From an uncultured Acetatifactor sp. (GTDB lineage: Bacteria; Bacillota; Clostridia; Lachnospirales; Lachnospiraceae): DNA of 21,677 bases. Positions 14,278-21,677 of this stretch are shown here, piece by piece (positions within the stretch are counted from its first letter, which is position 1; every line of letters starts with the position of its first letter). Where the stretch lies: the NCBI GenBank assembly GCA_910584435.1, contig CAJUAP010000064.1, positions 1-21,677 of the forward strand, read 5' to 3'. The position numbers were made by a program, and so were the translations under genes. The notes under the pieces were generated by a model that was given only the letters and a program-made list of their open reading frames with translations, did not search any database and was not told the DNA's origin.

Positions 14278-15246
14278 TTATGTGGTTTTGCCGTCCATTC
14301 GTTCCAGAAAGTATTCTTCCAGGTCCATATGATGGAAGCCGGAGGAATAGACCTGTATGTGGTGTTCCACCAGAAGCTGGTTCAGCCATGCGCCGTCTGT
14401 CAAATCATACAGGCGCAGTGTTCTGGTGTCATATACTTCGGTTCGTATTCCGGAGGCGTGTTCCGTAATCAGCGGCAGTGCACGGTTAATATCGTCCACT
14501 TCTATCTGGAAATAGGATTTGCATTTCTGTTCCAGACTTTCCCGGCTGATCTGCTCTATTAGAATGCCGTCTTTGATAATTCCATAATGGGTGGCGATTT
14601 TGCTTAACTCTCCCAGAATGTGGGAACTGATAATCAGCGTCTTGCCTTCTTCGTTTAACTTCTGTATCAATTGACGGATTTCCCGAATGCCTTCCGGGTC
14701 CAGTCCGTTGATGGGTTCGTCCAGAATGAGCAGATCCGGATTACCCAGGAGAGCCAGGGCGATGCCCAATCGCTGTTTCATGCCCATAGAGAAGAATCTT
14801 GCCTTCTTGCTCTCGGAGCCGGAGAGCCCTGTCAGGGAAAGTATTTTGTCCACCGTATCCTCCAGCCCCTGTTCTGCGGAAGAATGATGGCCTGCAGTAC
14901 TGTGATTTGTAAGGCCAAGGCATTTGGCTTTCATAATCATATTCTGCCGCGCCGTCATATTTGGATACAAACCGGCGGATTCAATCAGGCATCCGATACG
15001 TCTTGCCGCATAAGGGTCGTTTACCGGTCTGCCGTAGAGGCGTATCTCGCCGGATGTGGGTTTGGCCAGACCGCAGAGCATTTTCAGGGTAGTTGATTTC
15101 CCGGCGCCGTTTCTTCCGATAAATCCATAGATGGCGCCCTCCTGTACCTTCAATTCCAAATGATTCACCACGGCCTTTTTGGTATATTCTTTGGTCAATG
15201 CCATTGTCTCTACGGCATAGTTTCTTGGAGGTTCCTTTTGGCTCAT
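14278..15246 (-). CDS. ABC transporter ATP-binding protein (BcrA-type)
   Basis: A 322-residue ATPase with Walker A GRNGAGKST (44-52), the signature FSMGMKQRLG (152-161), Walker B LLILDEP (172-178) and H-loop His209 in ISSHILGELS. The Q-loop region reads CLIESAGLYPNMTARQNM, with Glu in place of Gln, as is common in the bacitracin/lantibiotic exporter group. A poorly conserved insertion (TNHSTAGHHSSAEQGL) lies near 113-128. About 90 residues follow the core, as in other members. It is the first gene of the operon with the permease and histidine kinase. AAGGAG lies 10 nt before ATG 15246. Confidence 0.92.
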   Translation of the reverse strand: MSQKEPPRNYAVETMALTKEYTKKAVVNHLELKVQEGAIYGFIGRNGAGKSTTLKMLCGLAKPTSGEIRLYGRPVNDPYAARRIGCLIESAGLYPNMTARQNMIMKAKCLGLTNHSTAGHHSSAEQGLEDTVDKILSLTGLSGSESKKARFFSMGMKQRLGIALALLGNPDLLILDEPINGLDPEGIREIRQLIQKLNEEGKTLIISSHILGELSKIATHYGIIKDGILIEQISRESLEQKCKSYFQIEVDDINRALPLITEHASGIRTEVYDTRTLRLYDLTDGAWLNQLLVEHHIQVYSSGFHHMDLEEYFLERMDGKTT

Positions 15247-15299
15247 GATTCATATTCTCCTTTCCTGTCTTCTGCTTATTTCCGCGTTTCAGTGATCAC

Positions 15300-15328
15300 A
15301 TAAAACATACTAATCTTAAAAGTTTCAA
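15300..15328 (-). promoter_or_regulatory. Candidate sigma-A promoter of the ABC-kinase operon
   Basis: On the minus strand, TTGAAA (15323-15328), a 17-bp spacer and TTTTAT (15300-15305) would give a leader of about 45 nt before ATG 15246. The -10 box is imperfect. Confidence 0.4.
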
Positions 15329-15548
15329 AAAGCGCTTAGAAAAGTTAAAGAAAGGGTAAAGTTTTCAAAGGATAGTATAGCTTCCTGAGAATAATTTGTA
15401 AATGTTTGTATTTTTAAAAATTTTGAAAATGTAGAAAGAATTTTAGAAGATTATAGGTTTTTCTGTGAGATACTGCAAAAGTACGAAGTTTTATATCATT
15501 TTAAGTTTTTTCTTAAGAGCTTCGGACGAAACTTGCGGCGGTTTTGAG

Positions 15549-15578
15549 TTGCAGTATCAAACATTTCTCTTTTATAAT
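15549..15578 (+). promoter_or_regulatory. Sigma-A promoter of the Spo0A-like gene
   Basis: TTGCAG (15549-15554), an 18-bp spacer and a perfect TATAAT (15573-15578) lie 84 bp before the start codon. Confidence 0.7.
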
Positions 15579-15605
15579 AAGAAAGAACGAATTTAGACAA
15601 TATGT

Positions 15606-15647
15606 GTTACAGATTTTCCTGTAACGCCCAAAAATTCAAAATTTTGA
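15606..15647 (+). promoter_or_regulatory. Leader inverted repeats before the Spo0A-like gene
   Basis: GTTACAG and CTGTAAC (15606-15612 and 15619-15625) form a perfect 7-bp inverted repeat around a 6-nt loop. The 12-bp palindrome TCAAAATTTTGA (15636-15647) ends one base before the AGGAGG ribosome site. Either could be an operator or an RNA element that limits translation; there is no direct evidence for either. Confidence 0.4.
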
Positions 15648-15661
15648 TAGGAGGTATTTTG

Positions 15662-16180
15662 ATGGAACAGCTGAATTTGACAGCTACAAAGGACAATGAG
15701 AAGATATACAAGATACTTGGAGATCTGATGAATGGGGATAAAGAGTTTCAGATTATGATTACAGTGCCGTCAGGAAAGGGTACGGCCGCCCACAGTACTG
15801 CACAGGATAAGCCGAAGACAGTGGTATCCAGGGATTTGGAGCAGGATGTGACGAATATGATACATGAAATCGGTGTACCAGCACATATCAAAGGATATCA
15901 GTATCTGAGGGAGGCAATTATGATGTCGGTGGATGATCCGGGAATGGTAAGTTCTATTACGAAAATTCTTTATCCAACCATAGCGAAAAGGTTCCAGACC
16001 ACACCCAGCCGTGTGGAACGTGCCATCCGCCATGCCATTGAAGTGGCCTGGAGCAGGGGAAGAATGGAGACACTGGATGCGCTGTTTGGTTATACCATTG
16101 ATACAGGGAAGGGGAAACCGACCAATTCGGAATTCATTGCGTTGATTGCCGACAGAATACGGCTTTCCTACCGGATGTAA
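15662..16180 (+). CDS. Spo0A C-terminal-domain protein without a receiver
   Basis: A 172-residue protein. Residues about 60-170 match the DNA-binding domain of Spo0A: VTNMIHEIGVPAHIKGYQYL (63-82), the recognition-helix region TTPSRVERAIRHAIEVAW (113-130), and GKPTNSEFIALIAD (151-164). The first 58 residues are not a CheY-like receiver: there is no phospho-acceptor Asp, and the stretch is too short. It should bind DNA, perhaps at Spo0A-type sites, without phosphorelay control through its own sequence. Its targets are unknown. The start is ATG 15662, with AGGAGG 7 nt upstream; the frame extends back to 15602 without a site there. It is transcribed divergently from the ABC-kinase operon. The genuine Spo0A is expected elsewhere in the genome. 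Confidence 0.88.
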   Translation: MEQLNLTATKDNEKIYKILGDLMNGDKEFQIMITVPSGKGTAAHSTAQDKPKTVVSRDLEQDVTNMIHEIGVPAHIKGYQYLREAIMMSVDDPGMVSSITKILYPTIAKRFQTTPSRVERAIRHAIEVAWSRGRMETLDALFGYTIDTGKGKPTNSEFIALIADRIRLSYRM

Positions 16181-16212
16181 CAGTATGGCGGCTCCTTCTG
16201 AGATTTCTGCGG

Positions 16213-16239
16213 AAATTTATTATTTCATAATAAATTTTT
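16213..16239 (+). terminator. AT-rich hairpin after the Spo0A-like gene
   Basis: A perfect 11-bp inverted repeat AAATTTATTAT/ATAATAAATTT with a 3-nt loop runs directly into further T residues. It may be a weak terminator between this gene and glgA; the stem has no G-C pairs. Confidence 0.45.
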
Positions 16240-16253
16240 ACTGAAAGAAATGC

Positions 16254-16282
16254 TTTCCACTGAGCGCATATTGTTGTATAAT
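16254..16282 (+). promoter_or_regulatory. Sigma-A promoter of glgA
   Basis: TTTCCA (16254-16259), a 17-bp spacer and a perfect TATAAT (16277-16282) lie 36 bp before the glgA start. The -35 box is weak. Confidence 0.6.
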
Positions 16283-16318
16283 AGAGACAAGTATATAGAA
16301 GGTTAAGTGGAGGTTACA

Positions 16319-17764
16319 ATGAAGAAAATTCTTTTTGCAGCATCAGAGGGAGTGCCGTTTATCAAGACAGGCGGTTTGGCCGATGTGGTGGGCTCCCTGC
16401 CGAAATGTATCGACAAGCAGTATTTTGATGTAAGGGTCATTCTTCCCAAGTATGCCTGTATGAGACAAGAAATGAAAGACAAGATGAGATATGTGGCTCA
16501 TTTTTACCTGGATTTCAACTGGAAGAGCGTCTATGTTGGAGTGATGGAAGCGGAAGAGAACGGTGTACATTATTATTTTGTAGATAATGAGTATTATTTC
16601 AGCGGTCCTAAGCCTTACACGGATGATGCCAGATGGGAGATTGAGCGGTATGCCTTTTTTTCCAAGGCAGTACTTTCCGTATTGCCGGTGGTCGGCTTCC
16701 GCCCGGATGTCATCCATTGCCATGACTGGCAGACGGGATTGATTCCGGTATACTTGAAAGAGCGTTTCCGGGAGGGGGATTTCTTCCGCGGAATGAAATC
16801 TGTTATTACCATTCACAATCTGAAATTCCAGGGGAAATGGGATACCAAAACGGTGAAGAATATCACCGGGCTGCCGGATTACTTTTTTACATCTGACAAA
16901 TTGGAGGCATATAAGGATGCCAATCTGCTGAAGGGCGGCATTGTCTATGCGGATGCAGTGACAACGGTGAGCAGTACTTATGCGGAGGAAATCAAGACAC
17001 CTTTTTACGGGGAGGGTCTGGATGGTCTGCTTCGGGCCAGAAGCCGGGATCTGCGGGGAATTGTAAACGGTATAGACTATGCGGAATTTAATCCTGAGAC
17101 AGACACACATATTTCCAATCCCTATAGTGCGGTGACGTTCCGCAAGGAAAAGGTGAAGAACAAACGCGCCCTGCAGCAGGAGCTTGGCCTGCGTCAGGAC
17201 GACAAGAAAATGATGATAGGAATTGTGTCCAGACTGACGGATCAAAAGGGGTTTGACCTGATTGCCTATATTATGAACGAATTATGTCAGGATGATATAC
17301 AATTGGTGGTATTAGGCACCGGCGAAGAGCGCTATGAGAATATGTTCCGGCATTTTGACTGGAAATACAGTGATAAGGTGTCCGCTAATATATATTATTC
17401 GGATGATTTGTCCCATAAGATATACGCATCCTGTGACGCTTTCCTGATGCCGTCGCTGTTCGAGCCATGCGGATTGAGCCAGCTGATGGCCCTGCGTTAT
17501 GGAACCATTCCTATTGTACGCGAGACAGGCGGTTTAAAGGATACAGTTGCACCATACAATGAATATGAAAGTTCCGGTACCGGTTTTAGTTTTTCCAATT
17601 ACAATGCTCATGAAATGTTAAATACAATTCGCTATGCCGAACAGATTTATTATGATAAGAAGAGGGAATGGAATAAGCTGGTGGACAGAGCCATGGCAGC
17701 AGATTTTTCATGGCATGTGTCTGCGGCAAAATATCAGGAGATGTATGATTGGCTGGTAGGGTAA
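16319..17764 (+). CDS. glgA: Glycogen synthase (ADP-glucose type)
   Basis: A 481-residue GT5 glycosyltransferase that extends alpha-1,4-glucan chains from ADP-glucose in the cytoplasm. The N-terminal ADP-glucose-binding motif KTGGLADVVGSLPK begins at Lys16. The C-terminal catalytic motif SLFEPCGLSQL has Glu382, matching the catalytic glutamate of bacterial glycogen synthases, followed by ETGGLKDTV. The length is normal. ATG 16319 is preferred over GTG 16307 because GGAGG lies 5 nt before it. No other glycogen genes (glgB, glgC, glgP) are in the window. The end overlaps the flippase start by 16 nt. Confidence 0.95.
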   Translation: MKKILFAASEGVPFIKTGGLADVVGSLPKCIDKQYFDVRVILPKYACMRQEMKDKMRYVAHFYLDFNWKSVYVGVMEAEENGVHYYFVDNEYYFSGPKPYTDDARWEIERYAFFSKAVLSVLPVVGFRPDVIHCHDWQTGLIPVYLKERFREGDFFRGMKSVITIHNLKFQGKWDTKTVKNITGLPDYFFTSDKLEAYKDANLLKGGIVYADAVTTVSSTYAEEIKTPFYGEGLDGLLRARSRDLRGIVNGIDYAEFNPETDTHISNPYSAVTFRKEKVKNKRALQQELGLRQDDKKMMIGIVSRLTDQKGFDLIAYIMNELCQDDIQLVVLGTGEERYENMFRHFDWKYSDKVSANIYYSDDLSHKIYASCDAFLMPSLFEPCGLSQLMALRYGTIPIVRETGGLKDTVAPYNEYESSGTGFSFSNYNAHEMLNTIRYAEQIYYDKKREWNKLVDRAMAADFSWHVSAAKYQEMYDWLVG

Positions 17765-19428
17765 ATATAACAGGAACTGAGGGCAGGAAAAACGGCTTCA
17801 TAATGCAGGCCGGCATCCTGGCGGCGGCCGGGATCATCAGCCGGATTATAGGGCTGCTGTACAGGGGCCCTTTGCATAATGTCATTGGTGCTTTGGGATG
17901 GGGATATTATGGTTCTGCTTATAACTATTATACCATTATCCTTTTAATATCTTCTTACAGCATTCCCTCTGCAATTTCAAAAGTCATAGCACAGAAGCTG
18001 GCGGTAAAGGAGTACCGGAATGCACACAGGATATTCAAATGTGCGCTGGGATATGTGCTGGCAGTGGGGGGAGCGGCAAGTCTATTTCTGTATTTTGGTG
18101 CGGGGCTTTTTGTAAAAGGTGCATCCATTACGGTACTCAGGACGTTTGCGCCGACGATTTTCATTTATGGGATTCTGGGGGTGCTCAGAGGATATTTTCA
18201 GGCCCACAGGAGCATGGTTCAGACATCCATATCACAAATCTTAGAACAAATCGCCAATGCGGTGGTCAGCGTGGGAGCTGCTTATCTTCTGATCAGAACT
18301 GCCATGGGCAGCATGGAACTGCCGGCGGATGAGGCGGATTTGGTGAAGCGTGCGACTTATGGCGCGGTTGGAAGTGCTTTGGGTACAGGAGCAGGGGTGC
18401 TGGCGGCATTGTTGTTTATGACCGGGGTTTATCTTCTGAACCGCAGGATGATTGACAGGAGGGTAAAGCGCGACAGACATACGGAGCAGGAATCATATCA
18501 GGACATATTGAAGATGATTACCATGGTGGTGACCCCGTATATTATAAGCACTGCGGTTTATAACCTGAGCAGTGCGGTCAACAATAGTGTGTATTTGAAG
18601 GCATTTCTGGAAAAGCGTCAGCTGGCTGAGATGGAGCTGAGTTCCCGATGGGGGATTTTCGTAGGCCAGGCACAGACCATTTCCAATATCCCCATTGCGT
18701 TTGCCGCTGCCATGGGGGCTGCAATGATTCCTACGGTGGCGCAGGCGGTTGCTGCCGGGGAACTGGAGGAAACCAGGGAGAAGATTGCCGCGGCAGTGAA
18801 GATGATTATGTTAATCTCCATTCCCTGTGCGGTGGGACTTTTTGTGCTGGCCAGACCGGTGACAGGGCTGCTGTTTCATAATACCAGGGTGGAGGAAGAC
18901 CTGGCAACCAATCTCTTAATGGCACTGTCCCTCTCCGTTGTGTTCTATGCATTGTCTACATTGAGTAACAATATTCTGCAGGGATTAGGGAAGGTGAATG
19001 TACCCATTATCAATGCGGGGATTGCCCTGGTGATTCAGACGGCGGCGGGGATTCTGCTGGTGGGATTAACGGATCTGGATCTGTATGCCATTGCCATTGC
19101 CAATACCGTATATTCCGGAATCATGTGTGTGTTGAATCAATTTGCCGTGTATAAGGCATTGGGATACCGGCAGGAAATATTGACGACATTTGTGGTGCCG
19201 GCCTTTGCATCGGTGCTGATGGGAGCCGTGGCGTGGGCAGCATACGAAGGAATATATTTGCTGACCTATTCTCCGAAGATATCCGTTGTCATAGCTATTA
19301 TCCTGGCAGTCTGCGTTTACTGTGTATTGCTTTTGCTGTTCCGGGGTGTGACGGAAGAGGAACTGAGAGGTTTTCCCAAGGGATATCTTCTGATCAGGGC
19401 GGCCAAGAAGTGCAGGCTGATGAGGTAG
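17749..19428 (+). CDS. SpoVB/MurJ-type polysaccharide flippase (MOP superfamily)
   Basis: A 559-residue membrane protein with about 14 hydrophobic segments, typical of the MOP exporter superfamily. The N-terminal GILAAAGIISRIIGLLYRGPL and YYGSAYNYYTIILLISSYSIPSAISK resemble SpoVB and related lipid-linked-oligosaccharide flippases. Members move lipid-linked sugar precursors such as lipid II or teichoic/polysaccharide units across the membrane; whether this one works in vegetative growth or sporulation cannot be told. The start is TTG 17749 with AGGAG 8 nt upstream, inside the end of glgA. The next in-frame ATG, 17803, would remove residues usually present before the first helix. The 16-nt overlap suggests translational coupling with glgA. 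Confidence 0.85.
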   Translation: MAGRVNITGTEGRKNGFIMQAGILAAAGIISRIIGLLYRGPLHNVIGALGWGYYGSAYNYYTIILLISSYSIPSAISKVIAQKLAVKEYRNAHRIFKCALGYVLAVGGAASLFLYFGAGLFVKGASITVLRTFAPTIFIYGILGVLRGYFQAHRSMVQTSISQILEQIANAVVSVGAAYLLIRTAMGSMELPADEADLVKRATYGAVGSALGTGAGVLAALLFMTGVYLLNRRMIDRRVKRDRHTEQESYQDILKMITMVVTPYIISTAVYNLSSAVNNSVYLKAFLEKRQLAEMELSSRWGIFVGQAQTISNIPIAFAAAMGAAMIPTVAQAVAAGELEETREKIAAAVKMIMLISIPCAVGLFVLARPVTGLLFHNTRVEEDLATNLLMALSLSVVFYALSTLSNNILQGLGKVNVPIINAGIALVIQTAAGILLVGLTDLDLYAIAIANTVYSGIMCVLNQFAVYKALGYRQEILTTFVVPAFASVLMGAVAWAAYEGIYLLTYSPKISVVIAIILAVCVYCVLLLLFRGVTEEELRGFPKGYLLIRAAKKCRLMR

Positions 19429-19430
19429 AA

Positions 19431-19542
19431 GTAAAAGCTGCATGGCAGAATACAGGGCTTTTACAGTAAATCTCCATGCATTCCGGCTGCACCACCTTGC
19501 ATGAAAGTAAGGCAATAAAGGGAATTGCCTGGAGGTTTACTG
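19431..19542 (+). ncRNA. Candidate structured RNA (hairpin plus three-way junction)
   Basis: A hairpin GTAAAAGC/GCTTTTAC (19431-19438 with 19457-19464) is followed by a long-range stem CAGTAAATCTCC (19464-19475) with GGAGGTTTACTG (19531-19542), 11 of 12 paired. Inside it lie two further stems: ATGCA with TGCAT (19476-19480 with 19498-19502), and AGGCAAT with ATTGCCT (19510-19516 with 19524-19530). Together they form a three-way junction directly after the flippase gene and before a terminator. It may be a 3' UTR structure or a small RNA; no known family is recognised. Confidence 0.45.
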
Positions 19543-19564
19543 TGTGTCTGCACAAAATAGAATC

Positions 19565-19609
19565 ATCCCCCGGGGCCGGTGAAGAAGGGGCGCCCTGGGG
19601 GATTTGTTT
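19565..19609 (+). terminator. Terminator between the flippase gene and rqcH
   Basis: A 12-bp stem ATCCCCCGGGGC/GCCCTGGGGGAT with one G-U pair is followed by TTGTTT. It lies between convergent genes and may partly serve the minus strand too. Confidence 0.75.
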
Positions 19610-19641
19610 CTACAGGCTGATTGGAAAGCATATTGTTCCGT

Positions 19642-21423
19642 TTAGTCTTCTGCAAGACGGAGGGCGGAAATGTTGCTGTCGATTGCCATGGAAAAATTGG
19701 TATAGTAGACCACGAAACCAGGTTTGCTTCCGTTTGGTTTTTTCACATGTTTCTTCTGAACATAGTCAATTTCTACCTTTTCCTGTTCCCGCCCTTTGGA
19801 GTAATATGCGGCAAGCCGGGCGGCTTCTTCAAATGTGCGGTCGGGCAGTTCTTCCGCATTGCCTGATTTTACGATGACATGGGAGCCGGGCATTTGCTTT
19901 GCATGAAACCACCAGTCATTTCCGGCGGCAAATTTGAAGGTCAGTTCATCATTCTGGTAATTATTTTTCCCAACATACATATGAAAACCGTCGCTGCTGA
20001 TATAGTGAAAAGGTCTGCTGGTGATTTTCTGCTTCTTTGCGCTGCTTTTTCTGCGGATATAGCCGCTTTCGGCCAGTTCTTCTTTGATTTGGGCCAGATC
20101 CTCTTCATAAAGCGCAATGTCAAGAGCGGCCTGGATGGATTCTAAGTGGTCAATTTCTTTCTTTACCTCTCTGGTAAGCTCCGTCAGGGCTTCATAGGTT
20201 CGTTTTAGTTTCCCATATTTTTCAAAATATTTTTTTGCATTTTCCGTGGCGGTCAGGGTGGGATCTAAGGGAATGGTTATGGTTTCGTTGGTGTAATAGT
20301 TCAGTGCTTCTAAGGATTTTGCGCCGGGTTCGGCATGGTAGCCGTAGGTATTCAGAAGCTCCCCGTAAACGCGGTAGAGATCCCGTTTTTCCGTGTCCTG
20401 CATCTGGTGCAGCTGCAGGTCGTATTTCCTGATATCCCGTTCCAGGGCAGTCTGCACGATGCGGCGCAGATCGGAAGATTTCTGGCGGATACGGGTAAGG
20501 GTATTTTTCTCCGCATAATAGTGTTCCAGCAGCAGTGACATGGAATCATAAGTGACGGTAGCATCCCCTGCCTGGGCGGCGGAGGATTGGGAAGCCGGTC
20601 TGCCATAGCCGTACATAGTCAGGGGAAGGGCACAGAATTCCTTCGGATTGCCGTTGGTGTATGCAATGTTAGGTGTAAACTGCTCTTCCCGGATGGCCGT
20701 CACCATGCGGCTGAATGCCTGATAGAGCTTTTCCATATCGGCTCCGGTCAGGGCAGCGGCTGGCCTGTCTCCGTCTACGCCGCTTTCGTAGCAGAGTTCC
20801 TGGGCAAGCACAGGGGAAATACCGGTGAAGCTGCCATAAACGGCCTTAAAGACGGGCTGGGGTTTGGCGTTCAGTATTGCGTGGAAGCTCTCATAATCCG
20901 TATCCAGGGCATTCTGCTTCTTCTGTGTCTGGGCGATGAAATAAGGCTTGCCCGGCAGGACTTCTCTGACGGAGCTGACAGCAGCGGATACTCTCTTAAT
21001 GCTGTCAATGATAATATTATCTTCGCTGCAGAAGATGATATTACTGTGCTTTCCCATGATTTCCACAATCAAGGTCTTGCGGCGCAGATCCCCCATTTCA
21101 TCTAAGTGTTCTATTCCGATGTGCACAATGCGCTCTAAGCCGGGCTGGGATATCTCCGTAATACGGCCGTTCTGCAGATGCTTGCGCAGCAGCATACAGA
21201 AATTCGGCGCTGTCATGGGGCTTGGTTTATTGGATTCCGTCAGATAGAGCAGCGGGAGGGAAGCTTCTGCGGAGATGAGCAGACGTTTCTGGCCTCCGGG
21301 CTGGCGGATGGTCAGAAGAAGTTCGTCCTCTTCGGGCTGTGCAATTTTATATAATCGTCCGCCGATTAACTCTTTTCTTAATTCCGATACAATATTTGCT
21401 ATGGTAACACCATCAAATGCCAT
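19642..21423 (-). CDS. rqcH: Rqc2 homologue RqcH (NFACT protein, fibronectin-binding-like)
   Basis: A 593-residue NFACT-family protein. The N-terminal domain starts MAFDGVTIANIVSELRKEL. A coiled-coil middle follows, and the NFACT-R domain carries DWWFHAK at 503-509. In Bacillus subtilis this protein binds stalled 50S-peptidyl-tRNA complexes and directs addition of C-terminal alanine tails for degradation. Annotations as fibronectin-binding protein refer to the same family. The residue pair needed for tRNA binding in B. subtilis (Asp97-Arg98) appears here as Glu97-Arg98 in GLERIV, a conservative change. AGGAGG lies 7 nt before ATG 21423. It is transcribed alone, convergent with the flippase gene. 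Confidence 0.93.
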   Translation of the reverse strand: MAFDGVTIANIVSELRKELIGGRLYKIAQPEEDELLLTIRQPGGQKRLLISAEASLPLLYLTESNKPSPMTAPNFCMLLRKHLQNGRITEISQPGLERIVHIGIEHLDEMGDLRRKTLIVEIMGKHSNIIFCSEDNIIIDSIKRVSAAVSSVREVLPGKPYFIAQTQKKQNALDTDYESFHAILNAKPQPVFKAVYGSFTGISPVLAQELCYESGVDGDRPAAALTGADMEKLYQAFSRMVTAIREEQFTPNIAYTNGNPKEFCALPLTMYGYGRPASQSSAAQAGDATVTYDSMSLLLEHYYAEKNTLTRIRQKSSDLRRIVQTALERDIRKYDLQLHQMQDTEKRDLYRVYGELLNTYGYHAEPGAKSLEALNYYTNETITIPLDPTLTATENAKKYFEKYGKLKRTYEALTELTREVKKEIDHLESIQAALDIALYEEDLAQIKEELAESGYIRRKSSAKKQKITSRPFHYISSDGFHMYVGKNNYQNDELTFKFAAGNDWWFHAKQMPGSHVIVKSGNAEELPDRTFEEAARLAAYYSKGREQEKVEIDYVQKKHVKKPNGSKPGFVVYYTNFSMAIDSNISALRLAED

Positions 21424-21493
21424 GGGTATGCCTCCTGTTTTGATTTAATCATATACTGTCCCTGGATACTGTGTTCAGGGTTCCGGTAAGATA

Positions 21494-21522
21494 ACTATAG
21501 CTTTCTTCACAGGATATGTCAA
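21494..21522 (-). promoter_or_regulatory. Sigma-A promoter of rqcH
   Basis: On the minus strand, a perfect TTGACA (21517-21522), a 17-bp spacer and TATAGT (21494-21499) give a leader of about 65 nt before the start codon. Confidence 0.85.
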
Positions 21523-21547
21523 CCATTTCCCGGACAGCTGTCCTTTT

Positions 21548-21677
21548 GTAACAGTTCAGCCATGTCATTCATAAGTCGCCGGAATGTATATTTTCACCAA
21601 TAATGCCAGGTCTTTGCCGACGACTTATTTCATGTCGGGCGTCCGCCCTATGGAAACGATTGTACAATTTGTCTTTT
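21548..21677. mobile_element. MITE-like element, second copy, cut by the window end
   Basis: The terminal repeat GTAACAGTTCAGCCAT (21548-21563) is followed by a gap-free match to 1382-1511 at 119 of 130 positions, in the same orientation. Its left terminal repeat pairs with the right terminal repeat of the first copy at 15 of 16 positions, and its GGAAACGATTGTACAATT arm is the perfect complement of the right arm of the first copy. It lies upstream of the rqcH promoter. Confidence 0.8.

Larger units (their letters stand above)
15247..15661. other. Divergent intergenic region between ABC operon and Spo0A-like gene
   Basis: This AT-rich region of 415 bases carries the candidate promoter of the ABC operon at its left and that of the Spo0A-like gene at its right. 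The middle (15330-15540) has runs of A and T but no gene. No clear Spo0A box (TGTCGAA) was found by eye. Confidence 0.6.

Noticed and set aside
16343..17245. A 300-codon open frame on the minus strand across glgA
   Set aside because: It is an antisense shadow of glgA, with no motif and no ribosome binding site.

Overview
The window looks like chromosomal DNA from a low-to-mid GC Clostridia, most likely a Lachnospiraceae. The support is the dgt-dnaG-rpoD-trmK order, a SigA of exactly 371 residues, a Spo0A-type DNA-binding domain, AGGAGG ribosome binding sites, tRNA genes without an encoded CCA, and a FliD-like protein of the kind seen in this family. No phage, plasmid, CRISPR or rRNA was seen.

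Layout. 1-1750: tRNA-Val(CAC) on the minus strand, then a FliD-like gene behind a sequence matching a sigma-28 promoter, a terminator, a 187-bp MITE-like element and tRNA-Leu(CAG). 1800-5075: three genes in one direction for an HHxxxDG acyltransferase, a zinc-ribbon six-helix membrane protein and an HSL-type esterase; their substrate is unknown. 5384-12321: the macromolecular-synthesis block dgt, dnaG, rpoD, trmK, followed by a TGS-domain uridine-kinase-like gene, a possible 50-codon ORF and a terminator. 12388-15246 (minus strand): an ABC ATPase, an ABC-2 permease and a sensor histidine kinase, with no response regulator in the window. 15662-16180: a divergent gene for a Spo0A C-terminal domain without a receiver. 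16319-19428: glgA overlapping a SpoVB/MurJ-type flippase gene. 19431-19609: a strongly structured 3' region ending in a terminator. 19642-21423 (minus strand): rqcH. From 21548 to the window end: a second copy of the MITE-like element.

Most of the block is core housekeeping: nucleotide pool control, replication priming, transcription initiation, tRNA modification, glycogen synthesis and ribosome quality control. The less ordinary parts are the repeat element (terminal inverted repeats, internal hairpins and a possible target duplication), a 17-bp fragment of it beside the 50-codon ORF, a hairpin block bounded by 10-bp direct repeats inside the ABC operon, a three-way-junction-like RNA candidate after the flippase gene, and an orphan kinase-ABC operon facing a receiverless Spo0A-like regulator. 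Everything was read by eye from the sequence; no database search was run, so family names rest on recognised motifs.
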